Below, in pieces: positions 1 to 5,884 of a stretch of DNA of 8,179 nucleotides. The notes beneath the pieces were generated by a model that saw only the letters and a list, made by a program, of their open reading frames with translations, ran no database searches and was not told the origin of the DNA. Within the stretch, counting starts at the first letter, position 1; the number at the start of each line of letters is the position of its first letter. The DNA is taken from positions 1-8,179 of the forward strand of contig CALWWH010000019.1 in NCBI GenBank assembly GCA_944385195.1, read 5' to 3'. A program made the translations under genes and the position numbers. This DNA comes from an uncultured Oscillospiraceae bacterium (lineage in GTDB: Bacteria > Bacillota > Clostridia > Oscillospirales > Oscillospiraceae).

Positions 1-347
1 CTGGGGAAGGCGGTGATGGCGTCGCAGATGCGCATGGCGACGGCGTCGACGATGCCGCCGTAATAGCCGCACAGGGCGCCGATGAGCAGCCCGAAGACGA
101 ACCCCACCGCCAGCACCGCCAGGGCGATGGTCAGTGTCGTGCCTGCGCCGTCCAGGGTGCGGGAGAGCACGTCGCGGCCCAGCTGATCGCAGCCGAAGGG
201 GTGCGCCAGGGAGGGGCCCGCCAGCTTGTCCGCTGCGCTGAGCTGACCGGGGTCGTAGGGGGTCCAGAAAAAGCCGACGAGCATATATAGCAGCATGACG
301 GCCGTGATGACCAGGCCGATGCGCATGTACCAGTTGTGTTTTTTCAT
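1..347 (-). CDS. DppC/OppC-type peptide ABC transporter permease (N-terminal part)
   Basis: This is the N-terminal 115 residues of an inner-membrane permease of a dipeptide/oligopeptide ABC importer; the rest lies beyond the left edge. The translation starts MKKHNWYMRIGL and has a first membrane segment at about residues 10-28. It then shows the DppC-family signature HPFGCDQLGRDVLSRTL (about 51-67), followed by a second membrane segment rich in A, L, V and G, and ends at MRICDAITAFP. The HPFGTDxLGRDVLSR motif with a following MRxxDxxxAFP stretch is diagnostic of the OppC/DppC/NikC permeases. The start is fixed by an AGGAGG at 355-360, seven bases from the ATG, lying inside the end of the upstream permease gene. 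The two genes are separated by only 2 bp, so coupled translation is likely. The substrate (peptide, nickel or other) cannot be told from this part. Confidence 0.93.
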   Translation of the reverse strand, partial: MKKHNWYMRIGLVITAVMLLYMLVGFFWTPYDPGQLSAADKLAGPSLAHPFGCDQLGRDVLSRTLDGAGTTLTIALAVLAVGFVFGLLIGALCGYYGGIVDAVAMRICDAITAFP

Positions 348-349
348 CC

Positions 350-1288
350 TCAGCCCTCCTTCAGACGGGGGTCCATCACCCGGTAGAGGATGTCCGCCAG
401 GAAGTTGCACAGGACCACCAGGGCGGCCACCAGGACGATGATCGCCTGGACGACGGGGTAGTCGCGGTTGTTGATGGAGGAGATCAGCATCTGGCCCAGG
501 CCAGGGATGGAGAAAATCTGTTCCACGACGATGGAGCCTGCCACCAGCTCGGCGATGGTGGTGGCCAAAAAGGTCACCACGGGAATCATGGCGTTGCGGA
601 GCACATGGCGCCACAGGGCCGAGGTGCGGGTGTTGCCCCGGGAGTAGGCGGTGCGGACATAGTCCGCGTCCAGCTCATCCAGGACGCTGCCGCGCAGCAT
701 CTTGACCACCATGGCACTCTTGGGCAGGGCCACGGCCAGGGAGGGGAAGAACATGAACCACAGGTAGGCCCCCAGACCCTTGTCCGGACTGACATAACCG
801 CCGGGCCGGAACCATTGCAGCACCAGGCCGAAGAAGAACACCAGCCCCACGCCCACGACGAAGTTGGGCACAGACATCGTGATCTGGTTGAGGACGGTCA
901 GGGCCCGATCCAGCCAGGAATTTTCAAACCGCGCAGCCAGCAGGCCCAGGGGAAACGAAATCAGCACGATGAGCACAAAGGAGAACGCCGCCAGGGTCAG
1001 GGTTGGAGCCACGCGGGTGACCAGAAGGTCGGCCACGGGGATACCGAAGTTGTAGGAGACGCCCATGTCCCCGGTGACGAAGCCGGAGAGCCAGTTCCAG
1101 TAGCGCTGCCAGAGGGGCAGATCCAGGCCCAGCTGCCCCCGCAGGGCGGCGATCTGTTCTGCCGTGGCATCCAGGCCCAGGATGGTATCCGTCGGGTCGC
1201 CGGGGATGATCGAGAAGGCCACGAAGGCCAGCACCGTGACCAGCAGCAGCGTGACCAGCAGCAGTGCGAGGCGTTTGAGCAGTTTCAT
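350..1288 (-). CDS. DppB/OppB-type peptide ABC transporter permease
   Basis: A complete 312-residue integral membrane permease of a peptide-class ABC importer, at the usual length for DppB. Membrane segments are visible at about 7-28, 95-119, 136-160, 174-192, 231-252 and 279-302. The periplasm-type loop after TM1 has the family pattern PGDPTD, and GQLGLDLPLWQRYWNWL at about 51-67. The cytoplasmic EAA loop that docks on the ATPase is at about 203-235 (ELDADYVRTAYSRG, then RHVLRNAMIPVVT). The end shows GLGQML, RDYPVVQ and DPRL, as in DppB/GsiC. The usual ARAKG of the EAA loop reads AYSRG here, a mild variation. An AAAGGAGCC lies before the ATG. It follows the binding-protein gene on the same strand, separated by about 120 bp holding a strong hairpin, and directly precedes the DppC-type partner, with which it forms the channel. 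Confidence 0.95.
   Translation of the reverse strand: MKLLKRLALLLVTLLLVTVLAFVAFSIIPGDPTDTILGLDATAEQIAALRGQLGLDLPLWQRYWNWLSGFVTGDMGVSYNFGIPVADLLVTRVAPTLTLAAFSFVLIVLISFPLGLLAARFENSWLDRALTVLNQITMSVPNFVVGVGLVFFFGLVLQWFRPGGYVSPDKGLGAYLWFMFFPSLAVALPKSAMVVKMLRGSVLDELDADYVRTAYSRGNTRTSALWRHVLRNAMIPVVTFLATTIAELVAGSIVVEQIFSIPGLGQMLISSINNRDYPVVQAIIVLVAALVVLCNFLADILYRVMDPRLKEG
355..360 (-). promoter_or_regulatory. Ribosome binding site of the DppC-type permease
   Basis: A perfect AGGAGG on the minus strand sits seven bases before the ATG at 347. It overlaps the last codons of the DppB-type permease, whose stop codon is at 350-352. Ribosomes finishing the first gene can re-initiate on the second. Confidence 0.85.
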
Positions 1289-1297
1289 GCGTTGTGG

Positions 1298-1310
1298 CTC
1301 CTTTCAGGAG
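1298..1310 (-). promoter_or_regulatory. Small hairpin enclosing the permease ribosome binding site
   Basis: On the minus strand CTCCT-GAA-AGGAG forms a 5-bp stem whose 3' arm is the Shine-Dalgarno sequence of the DppB-type permease, about 9-10 bases before its ATG. The 5' arm, ACCTCCT, is a copy of the anti-Shine-Dalgarno sequence. It could lower translation of the permease. The pairing is seen in the sequence; the regulatory role is inference and the stem is short. Confidence 0.35.
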
Positions 1311-1374
1311 GTGGGTCATCTTGCGGCGACAGCGCTCCCCAAAGGGAGAGCCGGAGTTCTGATCCAGATAAAAC

Positions 1375-1403
1375 CCAAGGGGCTGCCAAAGGCAGCCCCT
1401 TGG
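1375..1403 (-). terminator. Intercistronic hairpin / partial terminator after the peptide-binding protein
   Basis: A perfect 13-bp stem (1375-1387 with 1391-1403) and a 3-base loop lie 9 bp beyond the binding-protein stop codon (1412-1414). On the minus strand the stem is followed by GTTTTATC, a short, interrupted T tract, so termination is probably partial. Such hairpins between a binding protein and its permeases commonly stabilise the upstream mRNA and let only some transcripts continue, giving more binding protein than permease. No other promoter was seen in 1289-1411, so the permeases probably depend on read-through. Confidence 0.75.
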
Positions 1404-1411
1404 ACAGAGCG

Positions 1412-2965
1412 TTACTTATAATAAATCGTGGACATATCCAGCACGTATGTTGCGTAGAAGGTCATTCCGTCCAGCTCCGGACGCATGACCACCAGGTCAC
1501 ACAGATCCTGAATCCACAGGCTGGCGGCCTGCTCATTCAAAATCTCCTGGGCGCGCTTGTAAAGGCGTACCTGTTCGTCCATGTCCATCGTGGTGATGGC
1601 CTGGGCGATGACCTCGTCATACTCAGCGTTGGAGAAGGAGATGAAGTTCTTGCTGTGGGTTGTGGTATAGCGCTCGAGCATTTCGCGGGCGGTCATGTCG
1701 CTGGCAGCGATGCCGGAGACCGTAGACTGAAAATTGCGGCCCTGATACACTTCACTGACCCAGGTCTCCCAGGGGACCTCCTCCACCTCGGCGGTGATGC
1801 CCACGGCGGCCAGCTGCTGGGCCAGCACCAGGCCCGTGTCTACATGCTGCTCATAGTTGGAGGGGACGGTGATGGTCATGGCAAAGCCGTCAGGATAGCC
1901 TGCATCCGCCAGCAACTGTTTGGCGGTGTCAAGATTCTGCTGATAGGCGGTGGCCAGTTCCGGGACGAAATACTTGGTAAAGGCCGGGTACATGCTCGTG
2001 CCCGTGGCCACGCCCGCCCCGTCAGAGACAAAATCAATGATCTCGGGGACGTTGATGGCGTAATACATGGCCTGACGGACGCGGACGTCGTCAAAAGGCT
2101 CCACTGCGTTGTTCAGATACAGGGCCTGGACGAGCTTCATGGTGTCCTGGAGGACGGTGAAGTTGGCCTGAACCTCGCTGGCGACGGTGTTGGGCAGGTG
2201 GATGACCATATCGAGGGTGCCGCCGCTCAGGCCCAGCACCAGGGAGTTGACGTCGGTGATGATCTTGAAGGTGACCTTCTCCAGCTTTGGCGCGGCGCCC
2301 CAGTAGTCCTCAAAGCGGCTCATCTCCATGCTGCTCTGGGGGGTGTAGGAGACAAACTGGAAAGGACCGGTGCCCACCGGGGCGGTGGCCTGGGTACTGC
2401 CGGAGCCGGCTGGGATGATGGCGGCGGTCATGGAGTTGAGAAACTCCAGACTGGGCTCTGCCAGCGTTACCACCACACGGCCCGCCTCATCCGAGGCGAT
2501 GCTCGTGACAGAAGAAAACGCCGCGATCAGAGGCGTACCATCGTTCTCCGACCCGGCGCAGCGTTCCAGGGAATACAGGACATCATCGATGGTGACCTCG
2601 TTCCCGTTGTGGAACTTCACGCCTTCGCGGAGGGTGAACGTGTAGATTGTACCATCCGGGGAAATCGTATAGTCACTGGCCACGGCGGGGATGACCCCAC
2701 CGTCGGGGGAGGCCTTCATCAGGCCCTCGAAGATGTTGAACATGACCTCTTCCGTGCCGGCGTTGACCGCCTTATGCGGGTCGAGGGTGTCCAAATCCTG
2801 TGCGATACCGACCGTGACTGAGCTTCCTTCGGATAGCTCGCCCGATACTGCAGAAGCCGGGTCGTCGGTGCTGGGCGTCGTGTTTCCTGCGCATGCGCAC
2901 AGTGAAACCGACAGCAGGACGGCCATAGCCAGCAGCAAAAGGGCCCATTTGCGTTGTTTGGGCAT
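1412..2965 (-). CDS. Family 5 extracellular solute-binding lipoprotein (DppA/OppA type)
   Basis: A 517-residue surface lipoprotein that should capture peptides (or a related solute) and pass them to the two permeases downstream. It has a basic start (MPKQRK), a hydrophobic core at about 7-22, and a lipobox-like LCAC with Cys25 the likely lipidated residue, then a low-complexity linker. The SBP_bac_5 family signature lies at about 99-135: YTISPDGTIYTFTLREG, then VKFHNGNEVTIDDVLYSLER. Later come DDVRVRQAMYYAIN and TAKQLLADAGYPDGF, both conserved in this family. Length is normal for the class. The start is supported by GGAAG about 9 bases upstream and by the signal peptide beginning directly there. 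The gene is first in the operon, behind a strong promoter at 3017-3045. The lipobox has Cys at position -2, which is unusual, so Cys23 is an alternative. Peptide specificity is inferred from the family and the DppBC neighbours. Confidence 0.95.
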   Translation of the reverse strand: MPKQRKWALLLLAMAVLLSVSLCACAGNTTPSTDDPASAVSGELSEGSSVTVGIAQDLDTLDPHKAVNAGTEEVMFNIFEGLMKASPDGGVIPAVASDYTISPDGTIYTFTLREGVKFHNGNEVTIDDVLYSLERCAGSENDGTPLIAAFSSVTSIASDEAGRVVVTLAEPSLEFLNSMTAAIIPAGSGSTQATAPVGTGPFQFVSYTPQSSMEMSRFEDYWGAAPKLEKVTFKIITDVNSLVLGLSGGTLDMVIHLPNTVASEVQANFTVLQDTMKLVQALYLNNAVEPFDDVRVRQAMYYAINVPEIIDFVSDGAGVATGTSMYPAFTKYFVPELATAYQQNLDTAKQLLADAGYPDGFAMTITVPSNYEQHVDTGLVLAQQLAAVGITAEVEEVPWETWVSEVYQGRNFQSTVSGIAASDMTAREMLERYTTTHSKNFISFSNAEYDEVIAQAITTMDMDEQVRLYKRAQEILNEQAASLWIQDLCDLVVMRPELDGMTFYATYVLDMSTIYYK

Positions 2966-3016
2966 TTTGCTTCTTCCTTTCTTTCTGCAAATAGCATCTT
3001 ATTCAGTTGCAGGGCC

Positions 3017-3045
3017 ATTATATCATATGCGCTCTGGAAATACAA
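3017..3045 (-). promoter_or_regulatory. Sigma-A promoter of the peptide importer operon
   Basis: On the minus strand a -35-like TTGTAT (3040-3045) is spaced 17 bp from a perfect TATAAT (3017-3022), which also carries the extended -10 TGn at 3023-3025. The transcript would start near 3010, giving a leader of about 45 nt. Near the start of that leader, CTGCAA and TTGCAG (6 bp) can pair to form a 5' hairpin. No CodY-like or other operator was recognised. Confidence 0.8.
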
Positions 3046-3095
3046 GACACTGGGGGGAAAATCTTTGCCCGCCGGCTCTGGCGCCGCAAAAGAGC

Positions 3096-3124
3096 TTGAC
3101 GCAGGGACCTGCCGGTGCTATAAT
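3096..3124 (+). promoter_or_regulatory. Sigma-A promoter of the antiporter gene
   Basis: TTGACG (3096-3101) and a perfect TATAAT (3119-3124) are separated by exactly 17 bp, with TGC directly before the -10, so it is also an extended -10. This is close to the best possible housekeeping promoter. Transcription should start near 3130-3131 and run about 115 nt before the ATG at 3247. This promoter is back-to-back with the importer promoter, the two -35 elements being about 50 bp apart. Confidence 0.85.
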
Positions 3125-3125
3125 A

Positions 3126-3225
3126 CGCGCGGGAATGAAGTTCTCCCCTGGGAAACCAAAACCGCTGATTCAGCTGATGACTTCTGCGATGATTTTATTC
3201 GGTCGCAGAAAGCATCAGCTTTTTT
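3126..3225 (+). promoter_or_regulatory. Structured leader of the antiporter mRNA, candidate riboswitch/attenuator
   Basis: The leader can form a short closing stem GCGG (3129-3132) with CCGC (3162-3165) around a loop region containing GGGA/TCCC (3131-3134 with 3144-3147, an alternative fold). It then carries a direct repeat GCTGAT (3164-3169 and 3173-3178). Both copies can pair with ATCAGC at 3214-3219, and GCTG-ATT-CAGC (3164-3174) can form a competing hairpin. The 3' part is a terminator-like stem with a T run (listed separately). Mutually exclusive pairings in front of a terminator are the usual layout of a riboswitch or attenuator. Because the gene encodes a cation:proton antiporter, alkali-metal-sensing RNA classes (the Na+ 'DUF1646' class, the Li+ nhaA classes) or a pH/c-di-AMP element are candidates. 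I could not match a known consensus with certainty. Confidence 0.5.
3172..3225 (+). terminator. Terminator-like hairpin in the antiporter 5' leader
   Basis: AGCTGATG (3172-3179) pairs with CATCAGCT (3213-3220). A second helix, TTCTGCGA (3182-3189) with TCGCAGAA (3203-3210), stacks on it across a small bulge, leaving a 13-base loop. Six T residues (3220-3225) follow. It lies only a few bases before the AAAGGAGG (3232-3239), upstream of the gene it would control, so it is more likely a regulated attenuator than an end-of-operon terminator. Confidence 0.7.
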
Positions 3226-3246
3226 GCGTCCAAAGGAGGAAAAACT

Positions 3247-4497
3247 ATGTTAACATCCCTGGCGCTGATTTTTCTGGTGGGCCTGAGCATGGCCGAGATC
3301 TGCAAACGATGCAGGCTGCCCCGTATCATCGGGATGCTGCTTACGGGCATGGTGCTGGGGCCGTTTGCGCTTGATCTGCTCGATGCGTCCATCTTGTCGA
3401 TTTCTGCCCAGCTGCGGCAAATGGCGCTGATCATCATCCTGCTCAAGGCCGGCCTGTCCCTCAATCTGAGCGATTTGAAAAAGGTGGGGCGGCCTGCGGT
3501 CATGATGTCCTTTGTGCCGGCGAGCTTTGAAATCCTGGCCTTTGTTCTCTTTGCACCGTCGATTTTAAATCTCACGAGGGTAGAGGCGGCCCTGATGGGC
3601 GCCGTCATGGGCGCGGTCTCCCCGGCCATTGTCGTGCCGCGGATGGTGCAGCTGATGGAAGAAAAGTACGGCACGGGAAAGGGCATTCCCCAGCTCATTT
3701 TGGCGGGCGCTTCCTGTGACGATGTTTTTGTGATCGTGCTCTTTTCCACCTTTCTCGGCATGGCCCGGGGAGGGGCCTTCAAACTGATAAAACTGGCGCA
3801 GATACCCACATCCATCGTACTGGGCATTTGTTTGGGACTGGCCGCCGGGTATATCCTCAGTAGCTTTTTTGAGGCGGCATACGCGCACAGGTATTACGTC
3901 CGAAACAGCATGAAGGTGATCGTGGTTCTGGGCGTTTCGTTTTTGCTCATGGCCATTGAAACCTGGCTGGAAGGGATCATATCGGTATCCGGGCTGCTGG
4001 CTGTGGTGAGCATGGCCTGTGTGATCAAGGGCAAAAGCGTCCCCTTTGTGGCAAAGCGCCTGTCTGAAAAGTTCGGCAAGCTCTGGCTGGCAGCGGAAGT
4101 GCTTCTCTTTGTCCTGGTGGGGGCTGCGGTAGATCTCCGCTATACGCTTGAGGCGGGCGCGGCAGCGGCGCTGATGATTCTTCTTGCTCTGATTTTCCGT
4201 TCAGTGGGCGTGGCGCTGTGCCTGCTCCGGACGCCGCTGACGGGGAAAGAGCGCCTGTTCTGCGGGATCGCCTATCTGCCAAAGGCGACGGTTCAGGCTG
4301 CCATCGGGTCTGTGCCGCTGGCCCTGGGGCTCCCCTGCGGGCAAATGATCCTCTCGGTGGCGGTGCTGGGCATTCTGATCACGGCGCCGCTGGGCGCGCT
4401 GGGGATCGATCTGAGCTACAGGCGCTTTTTAAAGCGGGAGCCATCGCAGGAAAAGCGGCGCTCCTCCTCGGTGGCAAAGGGCTTGCCGCCGAAGTGA
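3247..4497 (+). CDS. CPA-type cation:proton antiporter (Na_H_Exchanger family)
   Basis: A 416-residue polytopic membrane protein that should exchange Na+ or K+ for protons, serving pH and salt homeostasis. Helices fill nearly the whole length, consistent with the 12-13 helix NhaP/NapA fold. Motifs visible are RLPRIIGMLLTGMVLGP at about 23-39 and GAVSPAIVVPRM (about 122-133), the unwound-helix region. The paired acidic residues Asp158-Asp159 in GASCDDVFVIVLF resemble the 'DD' of electrogenic CPA2 members (CPA1 members usually have 'ND'). A basic residue, Lys346, lies in the late-helix motif IAYLPKATVQ. No TrkA-N/RCK regulatory domain follows; the tail is short and basic. The start is fixed by AAAGGAGG (3232-3239), seven bases upstream. 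The gene stands alone on this strand, with its own promoter and a structured leader. Which ion it moves cannot be read from sequence. Confidence 0.93.
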   Translation: MLTSLALIFLVGLSMAEICKRCRLPRIIGMLLTGMVLGPFALDLLDASILSISAQLRQMALIIILLKAGLSLNLSDLKKVGRPAVMMSFVPASFEILAFVLFAPSILNLTRVEAALMGAVMGAVSPAIVVPRMVQLMEEKYGTGKGIPQLILAGASCDDVFVIVLFSTFLGMARGGAFKLIKLAQIPTSIVLGICLGLAAGYILSSFFEAAYAHRYYVRNSMKVIVVLGVSFLLMAIETWLEGIISVSGLLAVVSMACVIKGKSVPFVAKRLSEKFGKLWLAAEVLLFVLVGAAVDLRYTLEAGAAAALMILLALIFRSVGVALCLLRTPLTGKERLFCGIAYLPKATVQAAIGSVPLALGLPCGQMILSVAVLGILITAPLGALGIDLSYRRFLKREPSQEKRRSSSVAKGLPPK

Positions 4498-4533
4498 TCC
4501 TCTGGGAACTCGGAAACCAGGGCGACACTGCCG

Positions 4534-4809
4534 CTAAAGGGCGCAGGCGGCGGCTGAGGTTTTCCCAGGGGGCGGGGCCGCTGCGGATTGGGGGGTAATC
4601 CTCTCGCCGTTGGGATCGACGGGCAGGTACTCTATCTGGCCCATTTTGTGATAGGCGCCGTAGATCGTTGTTTCAAAGCTGCGGCCCTTCTCCCGATTCA
4701 TGGTCATGCCCATGACGCTCAGATGGCAGACGTGGATTTTTGCCTCATCAAAGAAGTCACGGATAACCGGGTCCAGGGTGATGCGGGAAGGTGCGTGGGT
4801 TGTTTGCAA
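4534..4809 (-). pseudogene. 3' remnant of an unrecognised gene
   Basis: The minus-strand frame ending at TAG 4534-4536 has coding-like codon use back to about 4796 and reads DPVIRDFFDEAKIHVCHL, then VMGMTMNREKGRSFETT and GQIEYLPVDPNGERITPQ, with an Ala/Pro-rich tail. I do not recognise the family. The only in-frame start is a TTG at 4807-4809 with no ribosome binding site, and the bases beyond about 4796 belong to the neighbouring solute-binding-protein piece in another frame. This therefore looks like the last 85-90 codons of a longer protein whose 5' part is missing. It is not the missing C-terminus of that binding protein: it shares nothing with the intact paralogue tail at 7651-8179. It converges on the antiporter with 36 bp between stop codons; no convincing terminator was seen there. 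Confidence 0.5.
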
Positions 4810-5589
4810 TCAGGTCGAGATAGTAGGGGTCGCCATTTTCGTCATAAGCGAAGGTTTCGCCCTCGATGCCCCAGTTGCTCAGAAGAATGCCATCCTCGGA
4901 ATAGATATAGTCATACATTTTGATGGCTTCTTCGACGTAGTCGCTATCGGCGAAGATAAGGGCGCCGCTGGTAGCGACACGGGCAGGCTCGGACCTCTGA
5001 ATGCCGACTTTGTTGGCAACGCCCTTTTCCAAGGTGGCGTGGGGCACCATGACAGCGTAGAGGCCCTCTTCGGCAATGTTCACATCGGCCCAATAAGTGC
5101 CAGACTGGGAGTACAGGCCGGGGAATGCGCCGGACTGGTTTGCTGCCATACGGGCCTCATCGGGGCCAGCGCCCATCTGAGCCCACTGGCTGGTGGAGAG
5201 GAAGTCCCGGTTGATCAGATTCTCGTCATACCATCTGGACATCAGGGACAGGAAATCGCGATAGCTGTCTTCGATGATCGTGCAGGCGACGGCCCCATCC
5301 CGCTGAATCATGTAGGGGGATTTGCTGACGATGCCGTAGGCGGAGGCAATGTTGTTCTCACCGGGCAGACCGGTACTGGAAACATCCATGGGGCCGACGC
5401 CGCCGGTTTTGTTGTCCCGGAACGCCGTGAAAATTTCTTCCCACTCTGCGACGGTTTTCGGGATCTCAAAGTTCAGCTCATCCAGCCAGTCACCGCGGAA
5501 CCAGTAGTTGCAGAAGCCCGGCTGCACGCGGTCGTAGACCATGTAAAAGCCCATCAGGTGATGCTGGTCGGTCAGAGCAGACTTCATCT
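4796..5589 (-). pseudogene. Internal fragment of a family 1 extracellular solute-binding protein
   Basis: About 264 codons match the middle of the long (about 550-residue) family 1 sugar-binding proteins of Clostridia. Visible are GFYMVYDRVQPGFCNYWFRG and DWLDEL with PKTVAEWEEIFTAFRDNKTGG (a typical 'RxDWLDEL...P.T.dE' block). Further on come YRDFLSLMSRWYDENLINRDF and EAIKMYDYIYSEDGILLSNW with the glycine-rich GIEGETFAYDENGDPY. The frame begins at an internal ATG (5585-5587) with no ribosome binding site, no signal peptide and no lipobox. Roughly the first 130-150 residues of the family are absent. After ANNP (4796) the frame runs into unrelated sequence and stops at 4757, so the last 140 or so residues are missing too. 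Its last 44 residues match the binding protein at the right edge at about 19 positions, so they are paralogues. It cannot work as it stands. Confidence 0.8.
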
Positions 5590-5748
5590 TTGCATGCCAT
5601 TGAAGCTGCGATCACCAACAACCCGGAAGCTGTGGTTGCCTATCTGCTCGGCCGCAGTGCGCTGGATGTGCCGGATCCCTATGTGCTGCCTCCCGAGGAG
5701 TACCGCAAAGGGGAGGAGTCTGGCCCTGAGGACAAAAAGACGGGTTAA
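5590..5748 (+). pseudogene. 3' remnant of an unrecognised plus-strand gene
   Basis: From about 5590 the plus-strand frame reads HAIEAAITNNPEAVVAYLLG, then RSALDVPDPYVLPPEEYRKG, and ends with a charged tail (EESGPEDKKTG) at TAA 5746-5748. Codon use is coding-like and the frame stops just before a bidirectional hairpin at 5782-5814. This suggests the genuine C-terminus of a gene convergent with the glycoside hydrolase. There is no in-frame start or ribosome binding site; upstream of about 5590 the sequence is the opposite-strand binding-protein piece. The DVPDPY...EEYRK stretch faintly recalls the end of low-molecular-weight protein phosphatases, but this is too weak to name a family. Confidence 0.45.
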
Positions 5749-5774
5749 AATGGGGCTGCATCCGCGTGAAAAAG

Positions 5775-5814
5775 AAAAAAGCGGCGGGAGTACCACTCTG
5801 TGGTACTCCCGCCG
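5775..5814 (-). terminator. Rho-independent terminator of the glycoside hydrolase operon (possibly bidirectional)
   Basis: A perfect 15-bp GC-rich stem (5782-5796 with 5800-5814) with loop TCT is followed on the minus strand by GCTTTTTTCTTTTT, a very good T tract. On the plus strand the same stem is followed by AAGCGTTTTG, so it may also end the plus-strand remnant at 5748. A second, weaker stem (5867-5873 with 5877-5884) starts directly after the hydrolase stop codon and may back it up. Between them, 5839-5850 is a 12-base palindrome. Confidence 0.88.
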
Positions 5815-5884
5815 AAGCGTTTTGATGGGGCTCTCTCGGCAGCCGGCTGCTTAAGAGCGGGAAAGCGCCTTGCTCAGCAAAGGC

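Noticed and set aside
1335..1348. Small CTCCC/GGGAG stem before the permease gene
   Set aside because: Five base pairs with a four-base loop and no T tract; too weak to call next to the much stronger stem at 1375-1403.
605..2821. 738-codon open frame on the plus strand
   Set aside because: It is antisense to the permease and binding-protein genes; the protein is His/Gly/Gln-rich with no domain. It is stop-free only because of the GC-rich codon pattern of the opposite strand.
2888..2899. Perfect palindrome TGCGCATGCGCA
   Set aside because: It lies in the lipobox codons of the peptide-binding protein (Cys-Ala-Cys-Ala), so alternating Cys and Ala codons explain it; no partner sites were seen.
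2691..3374. Open frames in the divergent intergenic region (2691-3374 and 2954-3253 plus, 2719-3045 minus)
   Set aside because: They overlap two strong promoters and gene starts, have no ribosome binding sites and no coding-like composition between 2966 and 3246.
4502..4568. Inverted repeat CTGGGAA/TTCCCAG as a terminator after the antiporter gene
   Set aside because: The arms are only 7 bp and more than 50 bases apart, there is no T tract, and the 3' arm lies within the opposite-strand coding remnant.
4567..4596. G-rich runs that might form a G-quadruplex
   Set aside because: Only three clear G runs are present with a long middle spacer; the stretch is explained by Pro/Gly codons on the minus strand.
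4700..5854. 384-codon open frame on the plus strand
   Set aside because: It runs antisense to the binding-protein fragment, crosses both mosaic joints, and has no recognisable domain or ribosome binding site; coding signal lies on the other strand or in another frame.
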